Shown in pieces: positions 46,957-60,308 of a DNA stretch of 64,000 nt (the first letter of the stretch is position 1; the number at the start of each line of letters is the position of its first letter). The translations under genes were made by a program, and so were the position numbers. The notes beneath the pieces were generated by a model. It was not told the DNA's origin. It saw only the letters and a list, made by a program, of their open reading frames with translations, and searched no databases. The stretch lies in NCBI RefSeq assembly GCF_024713975.1, contig NC_091099.1:10332001-10396000 (forward strand). Reading direction: 5' to 3'. This DNA comes from Paralichthys olivaceus. Lineage: Eukaryota > Chordata > Actinopteri > Pleuronectiformes > Paralichthyidae.

Positions 46957-49900
46957 TCAGATCTGAGAAGACTCCAGCCACAGTGAGGAGCTCTTGACTC
47001 GCGGCTGCTGAGAGTCCAGCTTCAGCAGCGCCATCACAGCGCCCTCTATCTTTGACATCCACTCTTTCTGGAAAACACATGAAGTCGACATGATCAGACA
47101 TGATCAGACTATACACAATGTTTTACTCTGTTGTGTGGCTCTTCATTTGTAAAATGAGTTCATCTGTGCTTCACATTCACAATCCAGTCACTCTATTCAC
47201 TGAAAATTACACCCACTCAAATATCAGTCCCCTGAACATTTCAGACTTTTTTTCTCAATTGAAATCCATCAATTATTTTCTGGAAAAAATCAAGGAAAAT
47301 GTTGCAGAATACCCACAAATCTCCCAATGCTAAATTTTGACAGATTAACCATGAGATTCTTCGTCTAAAATTAAATGAGCATCCAAAGTGAATCTTAAAT
47401 TCAAGTGTCTTACATACAGAAACTGCCTTGAGGAATAAAACATTACTGAGGATACAAACACCAGGAAGTTATTCCTGTGGTTCTGAGTTCACATAGCAGA
47501 CATGTGTTTGTGTAATGAACACATGTGACACGATGATGGACATGTGTGTGGCATGTCCATGATATCAGAGAGAACAGAATGTCTGCGGCAGCTCTCAGTG
47601 GACTGCAGCCTCTCACAGACGTCTCACTGGACTGATCTACCTTGGCAGATTCTGACGCAGCTTGCAGGATGAACGCGCCGATGCACTGCTGGTAGCGGTT
47701 CTGGTGCATGATTATGAAGGAATGAGGCAGCCCCGATGCTACGAGGAAAACACAGAACAACAATTACATTAAATAACATTAATAAACACTGGATGTGAAC
47801 ACAGCATCAGATCAAACATCTACTTTCTGACCTTACATGAAATAGAGGCACAGAGTCGAATGTGTCACTATAAATTTGAGTTCTAATTACATGATGCATT
47901 TAGCTGATCGATGTTCTTGAGCTGGAGTCGGTCCAGGGAGACGGGCTGGTCGAGAACGGTGAAGGTGCATCCCTCCTTCAGCAGCTGATCCAGCTCCAGG
48001 TTCTGCGGCAGCCTCAGAGGATTCTGGTCCGGACCCATCGCCCTCTACACAGGAAGACAAGGCGAAGACGTTAAGAAGCTGTTTGACTTCTACTGGACAT
48101 CTATCATTGGTCCAGATGACAGTGAGAACAGCACGAGCTCGAGCAGCACACCTTCTTGTTTCTCTTCATCTTTGTGATGAGCAGGAACTCATCAAACAGG
48201 AACAGGTAAACATCGATCAGCTTTGTGTTCTCTGGACAGGAACCAAGCAAAGGCCGTTTTAAATGTTGTGAGAGTAACAATGCAAATTATACAGCAGTAA
48301 TATCTAACTGAGTCCAATATGCATTTGTAATATTTATTGTTATAACTAAAGCAAATCTGTAAATAGTCCTCCATTGTCAATATGTGGAACGTTTGACCTG
48401 TAACCTTACGTCCACTCCCTCGTTATAAGGATGTGACTCCTGCTTCACTTTCCCTCTTTCTATTTTACTCAATGGAAGATTTTACACCTTGGTCCTTTAA
48501 ATTTGCACATGAGCCTCTGTGATAGTATGTGTGGAAGTCTAATCGCTTGTTTAAAGTGTTGTGGTCGTGTTGTTTAAGTTTCGTAGGGGCTCCACACATG
48601 AACTTAATCCACCAGAGGATTTAGTTTTTTGGGACAACACATTCAAGGTTCAGCCCTTTTGCATCAAATAAATCTCAACGCTGGCAGCGTTAGACTCCAC
48701 CGGTCACATGAGCAGGTTAAATGCGTTGGACTAACGGCAGCTGGACAAACCTGTGAGCACCAGTTTCCCTTCGTGCAGCAGACTTCTGTGAGAAATGAGA
48801 TTCTCCAGAGTGACGGTCTTCAGGAGATGTTTCAGATTCTGAAAGAGAAGCAGCCATTTAGATAAGAAGAAAACATTTCTCACCTTGTGACATGTAAACT
48901 GAAGGATCTGATGCCACAGTGCATCCATGATACCTGATCTCACATCCAGATAAATGATTGGATCATCTTATCTGCACACGAGAGGTATTAGAGGATGTAG
49001 TGTCGGCGTGGATCTGTCAGTTTTAATCTTTGCTCTGCAAACATACACAAATGTTACACAAACAGACCTCAGGGATGAAGGAGCGCTTGTCTCTCTCCCA
49101 CACAGGCAGCCACACCAGGGCGTCTCGCAGCTGTTTCACCTTCTGGTAGTTATCCAGCCATTTCACCTTTCCCTCTAAATCACCTGGAAAACAGAATCGT
49201 TCCAAGAACAGTCAAAAATAAAATGATAATCCCATATTCAACTTAATTACCTCTAAGAATAATTACAATCAGATTAATGACACTTTTTATTTTAATGGAC
49301 ATATAAATTATTCTTTGCTGTGTAACATCATGTCAAGTAAAACACTGCTGGTGTTTTCCTATGTAGTGACGGTCGCCTGCCAAACACAGGTGTGACGGTA
49401 TCATGACCTCACTCTGGTTTTACAGTAAATATCGTCCACACCCAGAGGACATTGGCTCACACATCTTCACATGCTTCACGTCACCTCTGTAGCTCTGCCG
49501 CACCTTTTTTTAAAGGTGATATGAAAGGCTGCAATTAAAGATTTGTGAGGCCGTGCTGGTCGGTTTCATCAGGGTTATTTGCTCAAAACGATTTCCCACA
49601 GCCTGTCCATCTAGTTACAGAGTAAACAGCCACAACAGGTCTGCAGGCAGTGGTGAGTGAACCGTCAGGGCTGCTGGCAGAGGTTCAAGGCTTCATGAGG
49701 CCTGTTTGCTCTAAAAGACACAAGCTGCTCTGTTTGTGTTGATGGAAACAAACTGCTCTACATGTGCTTAACACCATTCCTGCATCTTTATATGTTTGAG
49801 AGACTTCTGCTGACAAACAACCTGCACATTTGAGTCACACTGAGCTCAGTGACACCGCCGAGACACCCGACACTTGAAACACTTGTTTGTCATCAGCAGC

Positions 49901-50510
49901 TGACAAACATCTAAGTGGTGGTGGTGAGTAATATAACCAGCCGTGCAACAATGCACACTCACGCTGTCATTTAGATTCTGCTGATAGGGCAGAGCTGAAA
50001 CGCTCAGGTTGTAAAATACTCGTTTAACAAAATAAGAAGGAACAATAAAACCATTCTGATGTTAAAACAGTTAATAGACTGATAAAGTGAACTGAGATAA
50101 ACAAATGCTCTTTCTATAATAAAATCAAAGTGGGGCTTAAAGGAAAGTTCCAGGTCAAGAGTCAAAGATCTTTAAACAGACAAACTTTCATTTTCACAAG
50201 GTCTAAGATATGAGTGACTGTGTCATGTACAGAATAAACATGCAGGACTTCTTATTTCAAAAAGGTTTGTTGCTATGTACCAAGTTAAAACTGAACTCGG
50301 AAGATTTCAGAGTTCAAAGTATAAATTACTGTGTCATCAGCATAAAGATGAACATGGAATCCTGAACATATTAGAGCAAGATAATTATTAAAAATTAAAA
50401 AAAGAAGCTGTCCCAAAGTAGAACCTTGTGGAACACCCTTTTTAACAATTGTCGTACTGAAAACCCTGAAAAATAACACACTGATGCCTGTCTATCCATC
50501 TATCCATCTA

Positions 50511-50554
<44 letters not shown>

Positions 50555-52470
50555 TCTATCTGTCCGTCCATCATCCCTGATGATGTGTGTGTGCTCACAT
50601 ATGGACGTGTCCACTTGCTCTGCTATGGCCTGCAGGCCTCTGGTCTCGTCCTCCGTCTCACACCTCTTCGCAATATTCCGCAGCAGCAGTGGGTATCGAG
50701 TCAGCCTCTGCAGCGGCGCCACCAACAGGTCGCGCAGCTGCAGCCTCCGGCACTGCTCGTTCCTCTCACACCACTTGAGAGAAAAAAGAAAAGAGGACAG
50801 GGTGAGAGGAGGGCTGGAAAAATGAGAGAGGTCAGAGGGGTGAGGGAGCTCGTCACGGTGTTTGTTGAAACAAAGGACGGAGGGGGGGATGGGCGGCAAA
50901 AAGAATGTGAAGAGAAAATATATCTAAGAACAAAACATAATGAAAACTTTAACAAAGTATATACTTGAATTGTTATTTTATCTTCACTTCAATTACATTT
51001 ATAGACAAATTCAAGTTATTTGAATTTATCACATAGTCATTGCATTGTTTGTCCATGTTGAATCATTCAGACATTCAGGGTCTGGTAGAAAACGTATTTA
51101 AAGATAATGGCATCAATAAAAAGCTTATTGGAGTCAGGAGGTAACAGCGTCCAGTCACTGAAACAAAAGTGCAAGTGGGAGTTAGAGCTACTTTACTTAG
51201 ATTTTCTGATCGAGCTGTTGATGTGCAGGAATCTGAACGTTTCAAATGTTTCAAACTCATCTTAAGACTGTAGATATGAATCTGTCCACAGTTGAGACAT
51301 GAATAGAGATTATTTCGATGATTCAAAAAAATCATAATAAAGATGATTCAGCGGTGACTCTTCACTGCCACGCCCAGCAGAGACGACTCCAAAGGTCCAA
51401 CACTGCTCAGTGAGGTAAAAAAACCCAGAGGAACAGATAAAAGTAAATTAACTATTGGAGCTGGTCAACATTAGAACTGCATACATATATATATATAAAC
51501 ATGGTGCATCATCTTCAAGGCAGGACACCACAGAGGAAACAGTTGCTCTCCAAAAACCAAAACACGAGAAAATGAGACTAAGAATCAGTGAAGTTTGCTA
51601 AGATGAAATTGATGCAGGGGGAAATGTGTTGTGGAGTTAAAATTGAATTAAGTAAACATCCCAGTGGTGGAGTTTGGTGGAGGAAGCATCGCCATTTCCT
51701 GAATCACTGAGATGAAAGGAAGTTTATCAAAGCATTTAGTTAACAAATGTCTGCAGGGTGGCGGCTGGGCGAGTAAATCGAAGCGAACAAAGAAAGAAAT
51801 GTGCTTTTCTGAGTTCTGATTCAAGTACTTGTTTGAGGACGCCAAGGTCAGAGGTGGAGGAAGTGCTCAAACATTTTACCTGAGTAAAAGTTCAGTAAAA
51901 GTACCACACGTACCAAACTTTTTTACTAGAGTAAATAAAGTATAGTAATTGCTTTTATATGTACTGAAAGTTTTAAAAGTACTTGCTGAGTGGAGCCAAT
52001 TCCCTAATGCAACGCCCTGCTATGACCATATCGGACTCATGCTGCCTTGACTGAATCCATTTGGTGTTCGCTGCAGGAGGCAGGGTTATGTTACCTGCCC
52101 GCTCTGATTGGATGAGAGTTCTCCTTTTGGGATTAATTACTTGAAGACAAAATATAAAAACTCCACCTGAACAGTGAATGTTTAAAGGATGTGTTCAGTA
52201 AAGACGCAGGAGATCATTATGGTTTCTGCATAACTAACTGAAGCATAATGTGATTATCAGTGATAATCACAATTTATGGCCAAATAATGAAGTGAAGCAG
52301 GTAATTGTTTTTCTGAGGACAAACACGTTCCTCTCTTTGTCGAGCCTTGGTAACACTAAATTGGTTGTTTGCTGTTTAGGCAGCAACATCGCTGAGTGTT
52401 CTCTCTCATACTTGGCATCACGTTGCCTTCCTTGTTGTCAAGGTACACGGTGTCCCTGCCACCACTCTCA

Positions 52471-52513
<43 letters not shown>

Positions 52514-53642
52514 CTCAGCTGCCCTCCTGTACCTTCACGTAGAATCCAAAGTCCTCTCGGGGCTTCAGACTGTCCAGATAAAGCAGAGCCGTGGAGTAGT
52601 TCAGGCAGTACTTCTGCAGACTGTGACATACGCTCTCCTGGAAAGCCTGCCAACAGAAAGGGGTGTAACAGTATCACTGAGTCACTTCAGGCTGCAGATA
52701 AACAGATCATTAAAAGCAGGAAGACGCACAAATACATAACCTGTGAATAATTTTACAGTATGATGAAGAAGGATTTCATCAGTATTTTCCTGAGGACATT
52801 TCTTTGTAACTCAGAGTTATTTATTATCAAAGGACGAAACATTAAACCAAAACATGAAATTAATATTTTCACCTCTGTCAGTTTTTTTTTGTTTTATACA
52901 AAAATTACACGAAAACTTCACCACACTTTTCCACACAATTTGGAGGAGGGTGGGGCGAGAAGGTACAGATTAAATATTGAACTCGAGCTGAACACAGGTG
53001 AACATCTAGGATAATGTGAGGGTGGTTTTTTTTACATTTTCACCTAATTATTTATGGAGCTAGATGAAAATAACAGAACTTAGGAGTTAACTATGAGTGT
53101 GTGAAATTTGGTGCTGATCCAAATTTAGATTCAGGTGTGTTTTTTTAGGGAGGTAGGGATTTTTTCATCTGCTGTACGGGAACAAAGAGAACTGAAAACC
53201 TGTAACTATCACCAACGTGTAGCTGGGATAATGTGGATTCAGCAAGAATCAGCAGTTGATATGTCTCTTCCACAGATTAAGAACTATGTCTAAATGGATA
53301 TGACAGATCTGTTGCAGAAGGTTGTTGGTGGAGGTATGCACTCTACTGCCAATCTGGTTTTACCTGCTTTTTATAGTCAGTGTAGAAATAATACAAAACA
53401 CAAATCAAATGAAAATGTGTCCACATGATTAGGACAGATAATAATTCTAACAATATTCTTAATGATTATTATTCATCGTTACAGAATGAATCGATCCACG
53501 TTAATGTGTGATGTGCAATTTCTGCATTTTTGCAATATGTGCACAACTCTCCAGCAAATATTTTCAAAGTTAAGGGTGAAATGTTTCCTTTGTCTGCTTG
53601 TTGCTTTTGTACAACTGAATGAGTGTACACTGTGATCAAAGT

Positions 53643-53692
<50 letters not shown>

Positions 53693-56600
53693 ACATGTAA
53701 GTCACACTTGCCTTGCTCAGCAGCTCCAGCAGGGTGGACCCGCCACTCTCTGTACTCTCCAACGTGTTCTTAATTGCGCGGAGGAGGTTGTTCAGGAAAC
53801 CAAAGCTCACCTGTGGCCGAAAACACTCAGTGTCAAGTGTCAGCATGGAGCCATGAGACACTGTCATACCTCGCTCAGTTTCAACAGACACAAACTACAC
53901 AAATGAAGAGTGGGAGTTGAACAGATCACTGAATGAATGATTTAATACACAACAGCGCTCGTGTTTCTTATCTGGATCCAGTCTCACCAGGCAGAGCTCG
54001 TTGAGGTTTGCAAACAGTCTCCAGGTGTCGACGTCAGTCAGGGAGTTCCTCATCTGCAGGTTTGTGAGCGTAGCCAAAAACACCTGACAGCAACAAAAGA
54101 AGTCAGACAGAGAAAAAGTGTTGTGCAGGTATCAAATTTCTAATTCATGGTCGTAAAGAAAAGAAAGAAACTTTTACTTGAAACTCAGTGACAGGAATTC
54201 AGTGAGAGCACGAAGAACACAAAGCAGCAGGTGTTGGGTTTCATTTGGTTTGGGTCTATTTGTTTGGGGTCTTGCATGTGTGTGTTTGTGTGTGTCTGCT
54301 TTTGGAGTCACCTCTTTGAGCACCATGAGCTGATCCAGGAAGTAGACACACTCGCTAGTGAAGAGCTCCCATATGGTCTCTTCTCTCTTGAAGCCCTGAG
54401 GATAAGAGGTGGTGTTCACCTGGGAAGACTGGTCCTGCAGGAACTCCCCCACAGTGTAGTCCTGCACACACACACAGCAAGAAGAAAGGTAATAAAACAA
54501 ACCAGAAGAGGGAACATTTATCTTCACATGTTCCAAACATCTCAAACAGCATATTTGTATAGTGGCTATACTGCTGTCACTGCAAAGTCCCATCCACCAG
54601 CCTGACATGCGTTTCAGTGTTTGTTTATATAGGAGCTCGGAGTCGACCGGACGAGTTGCTGCCTAGAAATTCAGGTTTTTGCACAATGTTGCAGAAACAT
54701 CTTGACTCAAACCTCCGAACTGTTACTTCTGAGTCACTTGTTAAACACACTCTATTTGGTTTGGAAATCTGGATCTGTTCAAACTTTGCTTGGATTTGAA
54801 GTCGCTGTGCAGACAGAACCAACTGATGATTTACATAGGAAACAGATGACAGTAATCATTTCTCACCTTATACTTCTGAAGCTCAGAGTTTCTCCAGTCT
54901 TGAATCTTTGCTGCGGAGAGATATTTTTCAATGTCTGACACCATGCCTGTCTGCGACTTCCCTTTAGTCTGAAATGGGAAGAATAGGAAAAACAATGACA
55001 AGGAAGATATCAGAAATGATTTCCAGATAATGATGTTGTTTTGTCTCAAACCAACAGATTTGGCTAAAGTTCTGCAATTAAAGTGTTGACCAATAACAAA
55101 AGGGCCAGAAGGGACTAAGAGGAACCACACTAATCTGCTTTGAGAAGTGGGTCAGAGAACAATGTCCGAACCAACCGCTCACTGAGAAAACAATCAGTTC
55201 AGACCACGAGCGTCACACCGGCAGCCTCACAACAACCACCAACACACAAACAACACACGTACCGTGCTACGTCTCGAGAACAGCCACTTCGACTTCTTAG
55301 TATCTGTGAAAAATCAAACATGAAATGCCGATTATTAATAAAAGGTGCAAGGCTGTCCAGCAAATTGGGATTAGAATCAAACACACATAAAAGCGTGTTC
55401 GGATAAAAACTGTGAGGAAGCAAGCAAGTAATTCTGTTATTTTTTGCAATTACGGCTGGTTCAACACACAGAACTGAGACAAATAGTGTAATGTGTTGCC
55501 GATATGCCTTTTGGACAAGATGAGTGGTTTTCCACCACAAACAGAAACACTGATAATGTAACTCTATCAAGTATTCAGACAAATTAAAAACTGGACACGG
55601 CTAAAATCTGTCATCCCCATGCTGAAGCTGATTCCATTTATCTGACTCTCTTATTAACTTGTGTTGCACATTATCTTTTTTAGTCATGGTCACTGAATAT
55701 GTTTTTGAAGTGTGATGTTTTCGGCTGCGTTAGTTATCAGATGACACAAAAACTATTGGACTGATTTCCATGAAATGTTTTGGAGGAGTGGAGCATAAGA
55801 TTTGGTGCGGATCTGATTATTATTTTTCTCAGAGATTAATTCATGGATCCTGATGAAAATATGAATATTGAATTTGCGTTTAAGATTTATGCTGGATTAT
55901 TCACATGCAGAATTTGGGTTTGCCAAGAAAAAAAAGTGAAATTCTGAAATTGTGAATGATAAAAGTATATTATTGGGTCGAATTTCTGTGAGGGACTAAT
56001 TACAGGCTTTAACAGATGAATATAAATATAATCAGTGACCTCTCTACAGCCTCTTTCCTCATAAAGCAAAGTTTGCTCTTAGGAACTGAACATAAAACAA
56101 TACATCATTTTACAACAGGAGTTTATACCACTTAATATTCCAGCTGCTCCATTAGATACAAAAAGGTCTCCGGGGGAAACATCCAATCCAGGCAAACTGA
56201 CCACCACAGAACTCCGTCTTCTTTCCTGGAGCCTGAGGGAACAGGAGCAGACAGGTGAGCGTCTTCATGCCGACATGACAACTGGACGCAACGCAAAGCT
56301 CAACGTTTTACAACCAGCGTCCAAGAGTCACTCTAACAAGCAGCATTATTATTCTATTGTCTGTGTAATCCAGCACGAAGAGAACAGACTTAATGTGAGG
56401 CCACAGGAAATAATAGAATTCCTTTTGTCGTTTTTTACGTGGTTGAAATACCACTGACATACCATCTGCATTGTGCAGCAAATTGCCAATTAACATGAGT
56501 CAGGAATCATAAAGGAAAAGTGTTGTGTGTCTGGTTTAAGGGGGGGTAGCTGCTGATTAATGGATCACCCTGTTTGTGTAGAAGGCGAGCTATCAGTGTG

Positions 56601-59600
56601 CACTAGTTATAATCCTCTCAGTGTCCCTTTCATAGTTAGTAACCAAGGCCTGGCTGCACAAACTCTGGCCTGCCCTTTGACCTCGGGCAGAACTCGAACA
56701 GCCACTTTTCACAAGTGCTCTGACTTATTCTTTTACAATTTTACTTCAGGGATTAAAGCTGAAAGAAAAAAATGTTGAAATAAAGAGTCAAGGACCTTAA
56801 AAAATGGAATTCAATCATGTGATGAGGCTGTGGTGTTCAGACTGTGCAGACTGATTCCCTGAATGAATCATTTGATTTGTTACGAGCAAACATTTCACAC
56901 ATGTAGTAACACTTAATCTGTGACTGTGGGGCTAACAATCCCAGTTAAAACTCGCAGTGGCTTAAGCTGCAGCAGTTGGCAGATATAAGGCGCACAGCAA
57001 CCGGACAAGCTGGTTTTGCCAACAGTTAGGTTCACTTTCAGCTCGCTGACAGTGATCAACAGCTTGTCAGTGACCCGTGCCCCAAGCAGTCTAACTGATT
57101 TCACGTCTAAAGTTTTCAGAGAGTTTAGAGATAAGAGGACGATAAAAAGAAGAAACGACGACAGGAAACAAAAGAAGATCCTTGATTAAAAAATCAGGTG
57201 GTGCATTGTAAAAAACACCCTCGTTAGAGATCAACACACTTTCTGATTGATAAAGGTCACAGAGGAAGTCTGACTTTAGAGTTTATGTGTTTATGATGGT
57301 GGAGCAGAAGTACAAGCAGGAGGAACAATGATAGCACTGCTGAGTCACTGTCTACTATTACATGTAAAATCTGCTCTGCTGTCGTCGCTTCCCTCGCACA
57401 GTAGCTGCACATTTCTGCTGCACATTTCTGCTGCACGGTTGCACCAGCAGCAGGGGAGACAAACACATGTGAGGCCGCATGGCTGCAGGGGCCAAGAGGA
57501 AACTTAGTCTACAGCTGAACAGGAGAAACTGGGATTTTCCTCCAGGACGCTTTTGTTGAGCTGTAAAAGCACCAACTGTTCACTGAGCTCACTGACGGAG
57601 GCCGTGTTCCCTCCTGGTAAACTGATACAACCACCCAGCAGATCGATGTATACTCAGACAATGAGTGAAGCAGTAAATAGTCAGCAGCACCTGGGCACTG
57701 TAGAGAATGCATGGCTGACGGGACAGTGAGAGAAGCACTCCTCTAAACCAGGTCAGTGCCTCCTTGCAGTTCACTCCGCAGCATCCTCACAATGACATCC
57801 TGTTGCTTTGTGGCCGCTCAGAAAGCCTCCTCTGTATCAGCCTCTCTGCCACGGAGAGCACTAGTGAAAATGGGCGCTTTGTTCCCGCCCAAGATGAAAA
57901 ATAATGATGCCCCACAACAAAACTGTCCCAACCAATGGCTCACAAGGCCCGGCCACTGTAAGAGGCACAGTGCCAGTGTGTAATTACTGGGACAATAGCT
58001 GCCTAATTATCCAGTGAGGGGAAGAGCCCAGGCAGCCCATTAGGAGAGGTGTGGGTGGCAGTAAGAGAAAACAGCCTTAATGAGGGTTTGTCTAGCCCGT
58101 ACATAACCATGGGACTCTCAAAACTTAGCCCACCAAGTTTATGCTCCATTAACAGAGGCATGATTGACAATGAATGCACAATGGGGCTCCTTAAACCAAA
58201 GGTTCTCATCATCCTGGCTCGTGATGCGATATAATGACACGTTACAGTTTTTATTTCATTATTTTGCATACTTCCATAAAAAAAACGCCGACAGTGGAAT
58301 ATCATCATGCAACGACAAAAACAAAAGTGAGCGCTAGCGTGCAGCTTATCGGTTACAGGAAATATTTACTACGTTCATGGTATGCAAACATGTCCTCACA
58401 AGCGAAAGAGAAAAGTTTGTGGCTGTGCAGATAGGGCGACACAGCCAACATGCAAAGCAGTTCAAGGTGCACCTACCGAGAACAGCAGTGGTCTTTCTCC
58501 TGCAAAAAAAAAAAAAAAGATAAAAACTCAGCATCAGCCAGTGGAAAACTTTACACTGTGCCAACATACGAATACATCACTGTTCACTGGAAACACAGAG
58601 AGATGATTCACTTAATTTAGTTCAAGTTAATCCGACAATTTTACCTTGAAAACACTTTTATTTTGCGAAGCTTTAAAGGTGCAGTGTGTAGAATTTAATG
58701 ACATCTAGTGGTGAAGTGTCATGTAGCGGTCGATTATGCCTCATTTTAAACACGAAAGAGAACCTGTGGTAGTCTTCACTTGTCATAAAAACTCAAAAGG
58801 TCTTTAGTTTGTCCAGTCTAGGCTACTGTAAAAAAACATGGCGGTCTCTGTATAAAGGACCTGCTCCAGATGTAAATATAAAGTATTTAAATATAAAGAT
58901 TCCAATTTGGAGTAAAGAAAACAACAATTAGTACAATTTAGATGAAACACACGAGTGAAAACATCACTAGGACTGTTTTATATTCAATTTCTGCCTTTCA
59001 CCTAAATCTTACACACTGAACCTTTAGCTCAACTGTTCAGATGCTATATTAAAAGTGTCTCACTGTACTCAGCATTAAACAGAGGCTGCGAGGACCCCCT
59101 AACATCACCACTGTATCACTTTCAAAGACATTCACATCTGAATCAGTGTTTTAAGTGGCCGCTTGGATTCAAAAGCCTCTGATATCTGAGGAGAATGTCG
59201 GCACTCTATTGAGAATGTGCGCGCTTGAATACCGCCAGTTGATGAATAGATCTCTCCATTATCTTTCCCCATCGCTCACTGACCCCTCCATTATTGGGTG
59301 ACTGCTGACTGCGGTGAAGGGGGGCCCGAGGAGAGCACTTCCCAGGGCTCTCCAGGGCAGTGGGCTTGGCCAGAGCTGTCAGTGCATGTAACTGCTGATT
59401 CATTTGCTGTCAAAAGCTCGCATTGTGAGTGACCACCACAGGAGGCAACGCGAAAGAGGCGGAGAGAAGGTTTCCGCAAGGAAGGAATGTGTAACTATTT
59501 CATTTGCAGGCTTTGGGATAAAAAATCCACACCAGACCACAGCACATGACTTGTGGTCTCGCTGTGATGTTTGTGTGGCGATTAGGGAAACAAATGGTTT

Positions 59601-60308
59601 ATGCTGGACAAAGGTCTTCTTTATTGTGCGGGCTTGCTTCAATTAAAATAAAGTTTTACCCTGCAGGTATACGCTCACCTGTACCTCCCCATCTGGAAAT
59701 CCAAAGCCTTTCGCAAGAGTAGGATGAGCACTGTGACATTCTGGTCTCACGGAAGTGAAACCATTGTCAAACGTCTTTGATCTATGTGATCTGGTTCTCT
59801 GTCGGCCTGAGGATGAAATGGCCTGGTGATCGTGACAGATCTCGCCATCAGAGAGGGGCCCTGCCGCAAGAGGAGATTTGGCTCTGTGTGCTGGGGATGG
59901 CGTGCTGGCAGAGGGGGACTCCTCCTCTGTGCTCCCCATCCTCACAGGGTCCCGAGAGTCTATCAGAGGACGCCGGGTGCTCCTCATCCTCCTCAAAGTG
60001 GGAGAGGTGGAGATGCGTGCGGGGGCCTGCCGGTCAAACTGGAACAAAGGTGCTACCAAACTTTCACTGTCCACCAGAGACGAAAGTCTCAGCTTGGAGT
60101 GTGTCCGTGTGAGATCTATGTGCATGATGACTGGGTTGCTGGTCTGGCTCTCCTTGTGCTGCAAGGGCCCCCAGTCCGTTTGAGTCTGTGCGTTTGCGAC
60201 ACCTGGGGCCACAACTTCATTCTCGGCCCATTCGATGTAACTCCAGTTCAGCGTCTTCTCGACGTCCTCGTCTTTGCCCTGCAGAATAACGTGCTTCAGC
60301 GTAGACAT
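46957..60308 (-). CDS. plekhg7: plekhg7, DH-PH domain Rho guanine nucleotide exchange factor
   Basis: Predicted exchange factor for Rho GTPases; the DH domain catalyses exchange and the PH domain guides it. Coding exons in transcript order: 60308-59679, 56225-56129, 55303-55263, 54968-54867, 54461-54312, 54083-53988, 53810-53712, 52646-52533, 50773-50599, 49183-49068, 48838-48751, 48231-48152, 48044-47891, 47738-47641, 47067-46957. They total 716 aa in continuous frame. Residues 1-210 are a Ser-rich leader (MSTLKHVIL...), followed by the basic/hydrophobic motif [19 protein letters not shown]. The DH domain spans about 315-500, with [18 protein letters not shown] and [21 protein letters not shown] strands ([41 protein letters not shown]) cover about 503-700. 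PLEKHG7 neighbours EEA1 in human too. The intron after 53712 uses a GC donor (AAG/gcaagt). Confidence 0.9.
47195..47335. repeat. Interspersed repeat fragment (plekhg7 last intron)
   Basis: Contains 'atatcagtcccctgaacatt', 'atccatcaattattttctgg' and 'acaaatctcccaatgctaa'. The first phrase matches the family at 18990-19300. Confidence 0.5.
50285..50479 (-). mobile_element. Non-LTR retrotransposon reverse transcriptase fragment
   Basis: A minus-strand frame of about 65 codons carries two reverse transcriptase signatures in order: [19 protein letters not shown] and the catalytic-loop motif YADDTVIY. Nothing on either side continues the protein, so it is a short dead remnant of a LINE-type element in a plekhg7 intron. 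It is unrelated to plekhg7 function. Confidence 0.8.
50488..50572. repeat. (CTAT/CTGT)n tetranucleotide microsatellite
   Basis: Mixed tcta, tctg and atcc units immediately beside the reverse transcriptase fragment, ending about 27 bases from the plekhg7 exon at 50599. Confidence 0.95.
51845..52015. repeat. Interspersed repeat with AGTAAAAGTA-type text
   Basis: Phrases 'gaggtggaggaagtgctcaa', 'ttacctgagtaaaagttcag' and 'gtaaaagtaccacacgtacc' match a common teleost repeat. A fragment of the other end may be at 61745-61850. Confidence 0.5.
52473..52510. repeat. (CA)n microsatellite, (GT)n in plekhg7 sense, after exon 52646-52533
   Basis: In the plekhg7 transcript this is a GU run starting about 22 bases after the donor at 52532. 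Confidence 0.97.
53040..53345. repeat. Interspersed teleost repeat (plekhg7 intron)
   Basis: Contains 'gtgtgaaatttggtgctgat', 'atctgctgtacgg' and the ending 'ggtggaggtatgcactctac', typical of a widespread fish repeat. A related piece lies at 55735-55960. Confidence 0.5.
53647..53691. repeat. (GT)n microsatellite, (CA)n in plekhg7 sense, after the GC donor
   Basis: In the plekhg7 transcript this is a CA run starting about 20 bases after the GC splice donor at 53711. Confidence 0.97.
55735..55960. repeat. Interspersed teleost repeat (plekhg7 intron)
   Basis: Contains 'acacaaaaactattggactg', 'tttccatgaaatgtttt', 'agatttggtgcggatctg' and 'attcatggatcctgatgaa', as in the 53040-53345 family. Confidence 0.55.
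56230..58670. other. Left part of the large plekhg7 intron
   Basis: The 3.45-kb intron runs from 59678 to 56226 on the minus strand. This part holds no recognised exon; small ORFs have no family resemblance. Confidence 0.5.
58674..59026. mobile_element. MITE-like element, copy 3 (plekhg7 intron)
   Basis: 353 bp, starting TAAAGGTGCAGTGTGTAGAA and ending ATCTTACACACTGAACCTTTA, same + orientation as the other copies and so antisense to plekhg7. Confidence 0.85.

Noticed and set aside
50285..50479. Active LINE element
   Set aside because: Only about 65 codons of reverse transcriptase remain, with no endonuclease or tail.
53479..53891. 140-codon minus-strand ORF with a His-Thr run as a new gene
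   Set aside because: It combines the plekhg7 exon 53810-53712 with read-through of its GC-donor intron and CA repeat.
54231..54605. 124-codon + strand ORF
   Set aside because: It is a shadow of the plekhg7 DH exon at 54461-54312.
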